Shown: in pieces, positions 39,508-50,300 of the stretch
How the letters are laid out: the number at the start of each line of letters is the position of its first letter
Numbering within the stretch: position 1 is the stretch's first letter
Source of the DNA: Solicoccozyma terricola
Lineage: Eukaryota > Basidiomycota > Tremellomycetes > Filobasidiales > Piskurozymaceae
Direction: 5' to 3'
Length of the DNA: 64,000 bases
NCBI GenBank assembly: GCA_001600875.1
Contig: BCLD01000004.1
Coordinates: 95,536 to 159,535, forward strand
Notes under the pieces: model-generated
What the model saw: the letters and a program-made list of their open reading frames with translations, nothing else
Database searches by the model: none
Told to the model about the DNA's origin: nothing
Program-made: the position numbers and the translations under genes

Positions 39508-41550
39508 TCATCCACCCGACACTATACTCAACGCAACAGCAGCAAGCGCCGAGCTAGCTATGAACATGAAGCAGTATTGCAACGCCATGAAGGAAGACAG
39601 AGTATGAGCTGACCCTGTTGGAGAGTAGATCTGGGTGATGACGAGCTGGTTGGCGGCTGTTGGCGTTCCGGACAGCAGCATTGCTACGAAGATGAGAACT
39701 AGGGGGAGAGATGGGGTTAGGGAGGTCAAGGCAGGAAACTTGAGAATCGGCACCTACTCTTGTTATCCTTTGGATACAGGTTAGTCGTGTTGCTGAGGCC
39801 ATTTGTAAATAGAACTCCTATGACAGGGAGTACAACCATCTTGGCCATTGTCACAGCCTGTAGAGGATGATCTTATGAGAACTAAACCCCCTCGTAAACC
39901 CACCACCAGACTCACCACGATAGCCCCGATTGGCAACTTTGTGAAAGGTCTTGGTATCGTCAACCTTGCAAAACTCGCTCCCATGAGTATCAACCCCGTC
40001 GGGATACAAATCGCACCAATGAAAGATGCCGTCTGTCGCACCGAGCGTCAGACCACCATGCCATCTAGAGGGCCACCAATTGCAAGACTCACATCCAACA
40101 AGAACGCCAAAGGTGGTCTTCCATCCGGCCCATTCGGCATCTTCGTCCCCGTCCATCCGTCAACAAAGGTGAACAGCGCTTTCAGCGGATGCACCAACGC
40201 TATAGGTAACGAGAAGAAGAGAGAAATCGTCACTGGGGTCATGAACAATTTCAAAAAGTTCAATATCAACCGTCGGGTCGTAGGTTTGGGAATAGGGATG
40301 TCCTCCGCTGCTGTTGTTTGCAAGATATCCACCTTCTTCTCTTTCGCCAACTCATCCGAGACTATATTTAATGGCGCAGGCGGTGGTGTTGTCGGCTCGA
40401 TTTCGTCATCTTCATCCATTTCTACCACCCCCTTAGGAGTCGTCCTAGACCTAGTAGGCGCCAACGAAATCGTATCATGATGTCGTTGTGTCGAATTCAA
40501 AACTTCCTGATGAGACTGATATCGCGATAGTGCTCGAGATATCGATGGATTCACCGTGGCCCCTCCTGTATATCCTAGACCGTCCATGGTATCCCCTTTT
40601 TCTGCATCGTAACTCGCGGAAGCGTCCATCGGCACCTCATCCTCCTTTTCCACCTTCCTCTCTCGACCAACTGGCTTTCCTCTCAATCTCCTCCATGCTC
40701 TCTTCATCGCTCGACTCCGTCGTCTCCATCTACCACTGATACTTTCTACCTCCCAACCTTCAGGATGCGGTCTAAAATCCCATGCGCAGATCTTACACAA
40801 CCCCATTCCAAAAAAGGTTACGTTGTACTGTCGTTTCGCAGGGCGGTTCGTTCAGCATTGTGGGTGAATCCATAGACGAGGAAAAGGACAAACCATGAGG
40901 ATGAAAACCGCAACGTATGCAACTCCCAACTGTGGATCCGTAGCTGGATCAAATGGAGCTTGCTTTGCCATTGTTTGCACGATGGCAGTCGGGAGGTTAC
41001 CCCAATTTGAGAATGCGCAGGCCTTGAAGATGATGATTCGACATCAGGTCCAGTGACAAAAGACGAGACAGCGAGGGAATGGAGCGACTTACAATAACGA
41101 TTCCGTACTGGAAATCAGCAGGGACCCAGAAGATCTCACGGATGATAAGGCCCATTGCCTGTTCGTCTTAGGCATCATTAGTTGCACTCGGGAGAAAAAA
41201 AGGTAGCGAGACGGGAACGCACTGCACCGCAAAATTGATAGAACAACGCGTTCATCACTAGCGGTCCCAGACTCGCTATATTATCCGCGTTGAAGGCGGG
41301 TACTATACTCGAAAAGACCAAGCATGGTAACGCAACGTCCTGATAATGGGAATGGGCCAATGTCAGGATCACACTAATGGATAACCACAATAAGTGACAT
41401 TCAACATACCATAGCGATATGACTGGTCCCTCTAGCAGCATGGGGAGGAAACATGCCATTTTTCGCGAGTGCGAACCCTGCCCCAATAGATATGCCCATC
41501 TTCATGAGCGGCACAAAGCCCGAGTAGATGAGCTGGCCTGCGTTAGGCAT
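39508..41550 (-). CDS. Auxin-efflux-carrier family (PIN-like, Ecm3-type) membrane transporter
   Basis: A member of the AEC/BASS-like family (Pfam Mem_trans), in fungi typified by S. cerevisiae Ecm3. There are about ten membrane segments in two blocks around a large cytosolic loop. Block 1 includes MPNAGQLIYSGFVPLMKMGI, DVALPCLVFSSIVPAFNADN, ASLGPLVMNALFYQFCG and NLPTAIVQTMAKQAPFDP. The loop (about 40100-40800) is charged and Ser/Thr-rich. Block 2 has PVTISLFFSLPIALVHPLKA, ASFIGAICIPTGLILMGASF, MAKMVVLPVIGVLF and SGTPTAANQLVITQIY, ending at 39508. The NxxxLPxAL-like and SGTPTAANQ motifs are the usual substrate-path residues. Substrate is unknown; the yeast proteins are probably in the ER. The start is placed at MPNAGQ because upstream sequence reads as non-coding. 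It is divergent from the Stealth gene. Confidence 0.88.
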
Positions 41551-42009
41551 GATGGGCAGGCTGGATTGCGAGGCCTGGAGCGATACGATGGAACGAACGG
41601 CGGGATCATGTAAAGCCCACCCGGAACGTACAGTGATCCACAGATGGTTTTTGACGATATCGATGTCGGGCAATCAGATTCCAAACCTGCTATCGACAGG
41701 CTTTTTTTTCGGACCGACCACGGCAGTCGCTCATCCCCGATCTCGGGGCGGTGGCGAAATTGCGCCTGAGCCACGTGGGCGTATCAGCAAAATAAGGCAC
41801 GCGATCAAGATCTTGGTGGACGGCATTTTGGTCGGCTGCGAGCACGGCTCAGTCGACTGTCTCCACTGCTGTACGCTGCTGAGTTGTCAAGTGTCATCCT
41901 GGCCACCACTGCGCAGAGCTGCGTCTCTCACCAGTCTGGCAAACCCGCAGCGTCACTATGCCTCCCAGGATATAATCCTTCGAGCGCTGGACTACTACCT
42001 TGCCTCACC
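41551..42009. promoter_or_regulatory. Shared upstream region of the carrier (-) and Stealth gene (+)
   Basis: A 459-base interval between two divergent start codons, so both promoters are expected here. A CACGTGG E-box is at 41772-41778. No TATA box is clear. Confidence 0.4.
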
Positions 42010-45000
42010 ATGGCCGCACCTCCTACTCAACGCAAGAAAGGCCCTTTCAAAAAAGTATCAAAGCGGTTAAGAAGGATGGTCGTGTCTCATTCGACAAGGA
42101 GGAAACTGGGAGTGGTACTGGTGATATTGGTGACTGGCATAACGTTGATATGGAAATGGTGGATGGCGGCGAATGGGAGACCAGGAGGTACCCAGACAGA
42201 GAAGGGTACGGTGGATGCTTGGGAGGCACTAGTTGAAGTACCGGCAGACGTCGTGGTAGACGTTATGGACAAGGTAAGTAGACGCGGTCCATGCCTTATT
42301 CCACCGAGTTTCTGTCTGCTGACGGATTTACTCCGCAGCTCGTCGATTTAGACGTACCCGCTCTCGCCCACATACACAACTCCTCACTTTCCCCAACATA
42401 CTACCACCAACTCTCGCTTACCACCCCTTCCATCCGTCAGCAGCACTACCTTCCCACTCAACTAGACAAAGTCCCGATACTACCGCAGCCATGCCTGGGC
42501 GACTGGTTGAGAACGGGCACACTGGATCATGAACATTGTAATGGGATCAAGGAGACACCGGTTGATTTTGTTTGGACTTGGTAAGCTTGATACCCTCTCG
42601 CCATCCGGGACTTTCATACTGACGTTGTCTCCGACAAACCACAAGGCTCAACGGTTCCGATCCCCTCTGGGCAACCCATAAATCGCATTATTCGAAGTTT
42701 GAATACATCGGTCGAACTCAAGCTGTCCCGGCTCGACATTATAGAAACCACGGCGAATTGCAACACTCCATGCGCTCGGTGGTTGAGTCGTATACAGGTA
42801 TGGTGGGACAGTATTATCTGGTGTTGGGGGATTGGCATGGTGAAGGAGAGGAAATGATGAGAATCGGTCAAAGACCAGGTTGGTTGAAAGGAGGACACGG
42901 CATCAAGGAAGTTTGGCATTCCGAGATGTGGAGTTCGTGGGAGGTGGAGACTCGACGAAAGGGCATCGGAGAGGTGATAACAGAGAGGGAGGAATACCTG
43001 AAAACTGGATTACCGACTTTCAACAGGTACGTGGTGTGCGTGCATCGAAAGGCATGAGAAATGGACTCACAGTTTACTTGTCGATTTTAGCTGGTCTATC
43101 GAATCGAATCTTTTTAACATAAAGGGTCTAGGTCCGCTGGTGGTATATATGAATGGTAGGTAGGTTGCCGAGTATTTGCCCACGCCTAGCTAANCCCCCC
43201 CCCCCCCCCCAAAGACGACTTTTTTCTCATGCGACCGCACTCAGCCTCCGATTTTCACTCCCCATCCTCCATCTACGGTCCAATCATGGCATTCGCCTTC
43301 TCTGCTACTGGCGTGGTCTGGCCGGATCCCATTCGTCAGAAGAAATCCGGATGGGCAGGCTTCTTCTCCGAGGAGCCTCAAATACCCTTGCAACCCGGAT
43401 ACGTACCTCCAGTGCGGAATATCGCCGTCAGTTGTAATCATGAATGGTCTGCACTCTCCAGATCCTCTTGGTTGATGAGTGAGAGGTTTGGATCAAAATA
43501 TCGCCCGGCGCTGTTGCATTTCTCCAAGCCGTTGTTGAAAAGTGTGATGCAGGAATCATCGATAATCTGGAAAGACGAATGGAAGATGTCAACCAAGCGG
43601 AGATTTAGAGAGGATGGAGTGCATCTGCCCGGAGACTATCATACGGCGTTTTTGGCGCAGAACTTGGTGGTGAGTGGGCTCGTCCGGAGCCGGAGCCAGC
43701 CATGGGTCGCGGCGTCGCTCATTGAGATCCATTTCCAGGTGGAACGATCTCGCGAAGCAATGTTGTGGACATGGGCGGTGGTGAAGATGGGCCACACAGG
43801 CGGGGTTCCGGGATTTTGGGGAAGAGACCAATTCCTAGCCCTGAGAGCTGTGCTGGATATCGACGAGCGTGAACGAGTGAGTAGCTCTTGCAATAATTCA
43901 CGGCCTTCATCAGCTTACTTGATTACCTGGCAGACTATGTATCCTGACATCATCAATCGCATTTCGAACACCATCGGTTACCCAACTCGACGCGTTCGAG
44001 AAGTTACCCTCTATCCTGAGGATGGGAAAGCACGACGTACCTTGAACCCAGAGCAGCTTCGGAAAACATTTAAACTTGTCGGTGCAGAATTACCAAAAAG
44101 TACCACGTATGGTTGGTGTGAGTTAATATCCTGGTCATTTTGAGAAATTCGTGAGTTTTGCCACTTACCTGGATCTCTCGAAATCCCCCCTAGCATCCCT
44201 CGATGGACCACTCCCTCCCCTCGGTGCAACCATTCACAACTGCACCATCGACATGGACGACTGCTTCTCCTCGTGGTGGCGAAAATCTCATCGAGAAGGC
44301 GCAAACGTGGAGATGAATGCTGCAAAGGCTTTTCAAAGAATTGCCTTTGAGAAGCCTTGGTGTGGGGATTGCAGTGGGTAACAATGCTTTTGCATGGTTG
44401 TCTTGGACGTGTGACTGACTCTGCTCCGTGTTCTGCAGTGCTTTCAGCTCTGACACGCCACTCGGGCCCTTTGGGAATATCAGCAATCCTCCCTGAAGCC
44501 CCCATCCGCTACCTTGTCAAAGACAAGATGATCGTCAAACACGCTCATGAAGAACAACCTCTCATGCCGCTGACCAGGGAATGGAGACAAACCGATTTCT
44601 CCGTGGAAGCTGTGCTGGGAGTCGGAAAGTGGGGCAGGAAGGTCGATTTGAAAGATTGGTGTGAAAAGTGGGTGATGTGGTGGCTGGCCTTCAGACGGCT
44701 GATAGCGAAGTGACACTAACGAGAATTGGCCAACAGACTGATCGCTCGTTACGCGTGGACTGCCGTAGGCGAGTGGAAGATTACATTTCGTTGCAAGCTC
44801 GTTCAGCTGACCTTTCCCATCTACTCCCATAGCAAACACTACCGCACACTTCGCCATGCTAACCTCCGCCAATTCCGTCCAACAAACCATCGAGAGGTAC
44901 GATGCCAACCCGCCTTCGATCGCGGCTATGAATGATGATTTAGTGTCAGCCTCGATGCTGAGGGAGCATTGGCGAGACGCGGATGTAGCAGCAGGACTGT

Positions 45001-45065
45001 TCCAGGGCTGGCTGAAGAAGACTTGGCCTGTGAAAGCGGGCTGGGAGGTGGACGACGAGGTATAG
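42010..45065 (+). CDS. XPT1: Stealth-family sugar-phosphate transferase, xylosylphosphotransferase-like
   Basis: A type II Golgi-type membrane protein: a basic cytosolic head (MAAPPTQRKKGPFKKVSKRL), one membrane anchor (LGVVLVILVTGITLIWKWWM, about residues 33-52), then the Stealth domains. CR1 is VDFVWTWLNGSDPLW. CR2 covers HYRNHGELQHSMRSVVESY through PLVVYMN-DDFFLMRP, joined across an intron. Later blocks include FSKPLLKSVMQESSIIWKDE, EDGVHLPGDYHTAFLAQNL and ATIHNCTIDMDDCFSSWWRK. The end is AGLFQGWLKKTWPVKAGWEV. The domain order matches the GNPTAB/Stealth superfamily and, in this lineage, Cryptococcus Xpt1, which adds xylose-phosphate to mannose on glycoproteins. The Xpt1 call rests on the family and the probable lineage; other Stealth paralogues are possible. 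About ten exons. The C-tract with one N at 43194-43210 lies in an intron. Confidence 0.8.
43194..43210 (+). repeat. Poly-C tract with N directly before a 3' splice site
   Basis: GCTAAN then C16 then AAAG and the exon ACGACTTTTTTC. Joining the exons restores YMNDDFFL, so AAAG is the acceptor. The tract sits exactly where the polypyrimidine tract should be, between a CTAA branch point and the splice site. Confidence 0.8.
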
Positions 45066-45515
45066 ACAAGGTGGAGAACACCCACTGTATCCATTACACA
45101 TTGCTAGAAATCGATTTCGCCACCGAACCCAGCGTGAGAAAATTACGTATGTGCCCCTTCCGAACATCGTCTAGCCCTCGACAATATCAACACCATCAGC
45201 AGCAACAATAACATCGTCCAGCATACATCGCACGTCGACCGGCTGTGTGATCTCCTTCAACGCACGGCTTTAGTCTCTGCAGCATCGTCCAAGTCGTCCG
45301 TCATTCCCAAGTTCCGACACCGAAGTCGCCAACACCATCACAGCCACGTGAAAGAGCTCATCTTCGGGTAGTCACTGTCACCCACCCACCTCGCGTCGAA
45401 TCTCTGTCAACAATTAACTGCTTGTGAGAGACATCCGTTCTACGATTGCCACGGATGCCGATAGAACTCCTGACTGAATTCTCACACTTTCAGGGTGGAC
45501 AAGCAGACTTCTACA
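45066..45515. other. Intergenic / leader of the bHLH gene
   Basis: Between two plus-strand genes. A CACGTG E-box is at 45343-45348. A splice-acceptor-like TTTCAG lies at 45488-45493, about 20 bases before the bHLH start, so the last part may be a 5'-UTR intron. Nothing else recognised. Confidence 0.4.
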
Positions 45516-47030
45516 ATGCCGACTCCTCCCTCCCTCTCCCATCCGTCTATGCGCAAACCACTACGAGGTGCTCGCGCTGAACCTCACCCTCTCGCTACTT
45601 TCACCCTACCAGCGCGAGCTTCACTCACCGACACCAGAGTGGAGAGTTCTATGGAAGTGGAGGGTGTTGAAATGTCGGAGTTGACGACGGAGAAAGATGC
45701 TGCAACAAAGGGTACGGAACAGGCGACAGAAGAAGCTGGTGAAGAAGCTCGTGAAGAAGCTGGTGAAGAACGCGGGATTTCGGAGGAGGAGGAGGAGGAG
45801 GCTCCAACCGCGGAAAGCGCCACAGAAGCTCCTGGCGAACAACATGCTCAGGACGAAGCATCCACTACCGCGGCGGCTCCCGTCCCTGGCTCATCAACCG
45901 AGATCCTACCCGTCCCAGAAACGAGCGCTCTTAATCTCTTCCTTGATGCCGCGGATTATCTCGACTGGGACCTTCCGCCAATGGAAGGTGGTCGACATGC
46001 TTCTGGGTCGGGTGTGAGTGGGGAAGGAGGAGCGGGACACGCTGAACTATCCGAGAGCATGGGAGCGATGTTGGAGGCTCAACGGCTTATGGCCGGGAGA
46101 GCAGGTGGAGAGGGTCAACAGCCGACAGCGCAAGGGAATGAAAGCAGCCAACCGTGGCAGGAGCACGTGGCGTTATTGATGGGACTGCAGGGTAGTGCCG
46201 GAGCTTCAACTGAAGGGAATGCCGTTGCGTCGGGAAGTAAGCGACATCTCGAGGACGATGTCGATGACGGTCAAGATGATTCTTTAGACCACGATCGTCC
46301 GACGAAACGAGGTCGCGGACGTGGAGGAAGGGCTCTCGGAGGTACTCCTCGTAAAGGTCGCGGCAGGAAGGAGGGAGATGTCGATGTAACGGAGGGAGAT
46401 GGCTCGCTATCTCGTCGTCGCGCAGCAACATCCAAAGATCTACTATCAGATGAGCAACGTCGTCACAACCATATCGCCTCAGAGCAACGTCGTCGTAATG
46501 CTATAAAGATCGGGTACTCGGAACTCGGCTGTCTGGAACATATCGACGTCAACTCACCGTGGCCGACGAGCGAGGAGTTAGTCGACGAGACGGGTCAGAT
46601 TAGAGATGATCCGGGGGTCCATATCGAAGGACGATTAATGTCGACGCCGATACCTGTGAAATCCAAGAAAAAGAGAGGGCCCCCAGCGGACGGAGAAGAT
46701 CAAGCAGTCGAGAACGGAGAACTTCAAACAGAAGAAGTCATCTTCAAGAAACCAGCAGCGAACAAGGTCGCCAAAGGGTGGAGCAAAAACGCTGTTCTTC
46801 AAAAAGGAGCCGCTCTGAGCCGGTGGTTACGCGAGGGGAACGAATGGATGGCGCAGGAGATCACACGATTGGAAGGTTTGCTTGGTGGGAACGAGGCCAT
46901 GGATACTCAGTCCTCGACGGACGTGGAGAAAGCGCTGCATGAGGCGGTATCGCTACAGGATCATTTGGAGTTGGACCCTGCATTGATGAATACAGGGTCT
47001 GTGGAGGCCGAGAGCGAGCCTGTGCAATGA
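45516..47030 (+). CDS. bHLH transcription factor with a very long loop
   Basis: Single exon, 504 codons, start MPTPPSLSHPSMRKPLRGAR. The N-terminal half is acidic and disordered (EEAGEEAREEAGEERGISEE). A basic/Gly region follows (TKRGRGRGGRALGGTPRKGR). The DNA-binding region near residue 312 is classic bHLH: DEQRRHNHIASEQRRRNAIK, then IGYSELGCLEHI as helix 1. The His/Glu/Arg pattern HxxxxxERR-type predicts binding to an E-box CACGTG-like site. Helix 2 comes only about 85 residues later, near residue 422 (SKNAVLQKGAALSRWLREGN, EWMAQEITRLEGLLG, running into a leucine-zipper-like tail). Many fungal bHLH proteins (Ino2/Ino4, Sre1 types) have loops of 10-30 residues, so this is unusually long. The insert is open with no stop and no clear intron signals. 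Confidence 0.82.
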   Translation: MPTPPSLSHPSMRKPLRGARAEPHPLATFTLPARASLTDTRVESSMEVEGVEMSELTTEKDAATKGTEQATEEAGEEAREEAGEERGISEEEEEEAPTAESATEAPGEQHAQDEASTTAAAPVPGSSTEILPVPETSALNLFLDAADYLDWDLPPMEGGRHASGSGVSGEGGAGHAELSESMGAMLEAQRLMAGRAGGEGQQPTAQGNESSQPWQEHVALLMGLQGSAGASTEGNAVASGSKRHLEDDVDDGQDDSLDHDRPTKRGRGRGGRALGGTPRKGRGRKEGDVDVTEGDGSLSRRRAATSKDLLSDEQRRHNHIASEQRRRNAIKIGYSELGCLEHIDVNSPWPTSEELVDETGQIRDDPGVHIEGRLMSTPIPVKSKKKRGPPADGEDQAVENGELQTEEVIFKKPAANKVAKGWSKNAVLQKGAALSRWLREGNEWMAQEITRLEGLLGGNEAMDTQSSTDVEKALHEAVSLQDHLELDPALMNTGSVEAESEPVQ

Positions 47031-47378
47031 GATGAACCGCTGTAGTGTCTCTTGATCGTAGACAGACGTTGTATTGGACATGATTTAGTAGATGATGGAA
47101 CAACCAATGACCACGAGTCACGTGCAATTCCTGAAAGTCCGAGTAGATGAATCCAGTTCATGCTATACATCTTCCAGCTTGCTCTCCTTTTGATATACAG
47201 CACTCACCACTCACCCCAGACGAGTCAGCTTCTGAGCTCAAATCCTACTCCGGGAACAATAGACCAGCTAGTGGCCCCCGAAAAAGCTCGGTCCGGTCAA
47301 CCTGTCGGGCGGTCGTGGAGTGGAAGACAGACTTTGCGTTCTAGGAGCAACAACCTGAGTGGCAATCAGGCAATCAAC
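47031..47378. other. Intergenic between the bHLH gene and NUP159
   Basis: Same-strand neighbours; the nucleoporin promoter should be here. A GAGTCACGTG site is at 47115-47124. A reading frame in phase with NUP159 extends upstream from 47160 (MLYIFQLALLLIYSTHHS...), but it looks like chance sequence and the conserved start at 47379 is preferred. Confidence 0.45.
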
Positions 47379-50300
47379 ATGAACAACCCGTTCGGAGCTT
47401 TGTCGATGGACATGGGGGGTGGAGGATCAGCTGCGAATCAAGTAACAAATACAGCCGATGAGGTGGATGCGGACGTGAGTGCTCGTCGATCCTGCTAGGT
47501 GACCACCTTGTCCAAGCTCATCTTTTGTGTGACTTGCAGTGGTTGCAATTCGTCAAGCCGCATGGAGGTGTTCATATCAGAATCTCCGAACCATATCCAG
47601 AGCTTGACAGTCTACCAAGCGAGTCGTGTCTGCTTGCTGTTTCGAGCGTTTGGGATTTAGCGTTTGTGGGGACTGCTGACAGTGAGTTGGAGTTTGACAG
47701 CCACCTGACGGAGCCCGTCTGACCCAGTGACGTTTCAAACAACAGGTATACGGATAATCAAGCTGAGTGATATTGACAAAGCTCTGGTGGCCTCCAATGG
47801 CGAAGGGAGTCAGCCAATGTCTCCCCTCCGGGAGCTGAAGTTGGAGGCTCGGCCAGTGTGGGTTCGGTCAGTACATACAACCCATCTTTCAAGTTGCAAC
47901 CAATTTGGCGGCTGACAACGTGTCGCCCTATTATTCAGCTTAGCGATGGGAGATAGAAGACTTGTTGTTGGAACTGCTGGGTCGAACTGCGTATCAGTCT
48001 TTGATGTCAAGGACGTCGTGTCTGGCAAGAACGTGAGCCAGAAGTTCCAGGGCAGGTGCGACGCATGCTAATGCCAGCCTTTCCTCCCCGCAGCTCTCAC
48101 CTCTGCACACGTTCCCAAACATCTCAGCACCCCTTCTCAATCTCCTTCCAAACCCTTCCCTTGTTGGAGGTTTACCACATCTGGTGCTATGTTTGGCGAA
48201 AGATTCACTGCGAATATTGAACATTGGTGGAAACGGTCAATATGCCAAAACTCTGGAGATGGGAGGACAATTCTCGAGCGGTACGTCTAATAGCAATAAC
48301 ACTAACTGAGAAGGACTGACATCGACATCGCCTCGCTTAGTCGCTTGGTCCGCAAAAGGCAAACAATTCGTCGCCGGTACTCAGGAAGGTAGCCTTAACC
48401 AATACGCACCAGACGGGACACTCAAAGCAACAATACCCTGTCCGGAAGCAATCGCTGGTGGTGAATACTACTCAACCGCCGTCTTTTGGTTGGAGAACGA
48501 CCTCTTTCTCGTCACTTACAACCGCAGAACTTCAGCTGGGGATTCCGGGCCTACTCAAGAGCACAAGCAATATCTCGTGCATCGTCAACCAAAGGCCACT
48601 CCCCCTATGTACACATTTACGCTACTGGAGGACATTCTGCCAAACTTTGGAATCATGGAAAGGTCAGCCAATCATCGCCACTTCGCACACCTAAAGAATT
48701 TGGCACCAAGAGCCAAGCATCTCGCGGTCATGTCGAGTGCTTCGGCGGCTGATATAGCGGTATTGATGGCGGAGATGAGTGGCGCTGACGCAGAGCCACC
48801 CAAATGGTCGGTGTTGAGACTCGATGAGACGGCCAGGGCGAGTGTTCCTACCGGCGAAGAGACGTATGATGAGACAACCTGCCTCGGATTGGACTTTGAC
48901 CTTCGCAGTGAAACTCCCATCAAACTTCCAATGTACGGTGGAGTCCAACCGCCAGATCTGCCTCCTCAACCCCGTTTAATCGAGTATACTAGCGACGGCG
49001 TCATCGTGATCTACAACGTGCTTGCGGACGGCGTGAACACATACGACGGTATGATCAAAGCTAAAGATATATCAACAGCGTCCGATGAACCGTCAACACC
49101 GGCACCGGTAGTCATGTCAACAGTCATGCATTCAACGACTCCCTCTACTCTTGCTTCTCCCAGTCCCTTCTCAGCCCAATCTGGAACATCAAAACCAGCA
49201 TTTGGTGGCATCAATTTGCCAACATTCGGCAGTACAGGTGGCCTATCCGGCTCGCCTGCTTTCGGAGCAAGCGCATTTGGGGCTTCTACATTTGGGGCTT
49301 CTACATTTGGCGCGCCTGCGACCAGTGCTGCACCAGCTTTTGGAAAGTCGGCATTCGGCACACCTGCTCCAGCACCGAACAGTTCATCAACCCCCTCAGC
49401 CTCGACAACGTCTTCATTTGGTGCTTCGGCATTCGGTAAATCGCCTTCCGCGTTTGGATCATCAGCATGGGGCAAGCCAGAATCTTCCCAATCAGTCTCG
49501 ACAAACGCAGCCCCTTCGACCACCTCAGCGTTCGGTGCACCTGCTTTTGGTGCCACTTCTGCGTTCGGAAAACCAGCCGCTAGCGCATTTGGATCATTTA
49601 GCCAATCATCCGCTGTACCTGCCGCCTCCCCTTTTGGCAACCCGTCTGCGAATGCTACTGCAGGAGTGACGCAAGGGTCTGCTTTCGGGGCGTCGTCGTT
49701 CAATAAACCGTCAGCTTTCGGGCAAGCGACAGCATCTGGTTTTAGTTTTGGAAAACCTGCTCAATCTCCGACGTCTTCTCCATTCGGTACCCCAGCTGCA
49801 ACCTCGGCGTTTAGTGCCAAAGCAAGTCCGGCTCTTGGATTGGATGCTTCTGCGTTCACCAGCGCGAGTGTAGCAGCTTCCGCTTCAAAACCGGCGTCAT
49901 CTGCCTTTGGCTCAACCACCTTCGATAAACCCAAATCCGCCTTCGAGTCTCCCCAAGCGGCTGCCATTCCAGCGGCTAAAGCTCCTGACAGCTTCGGCTT
50001 CAATGGCTTTGAGGACATGCTTGGCAGCTCGTCGAAGGGACGCGAATCGCCGCAATCAGAACCAGGCTCCCCTGTGTCGCCAACCTCTCCTCCAGCCCCG
50101 CCATCAGCGACCGACACTTCTGCCTATTCATTCATCAAACCTTCCAAAGCTGCATCGGCATTTGGAAACATCGCACAAACGGCTTCGCCCATCACGCAAC
50201 CTCCCACAACAGCGACCACGCCCCACTCGGCTTTCGGATCCGCAGCATTTGGAAAGCCATCCGGCCTCGGAAGTTCCGCCTTTGGACAGTCTGCAACTTC

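Noticed and set aside
49011..49703. 230-codon minus-strand frame opposite the NUP159 FG region (rich in PNAE/PKAG)
   Set aside because: It is the mirror of the FG-repeat codons. The sense frame has the coherent nucleoporin architecture.
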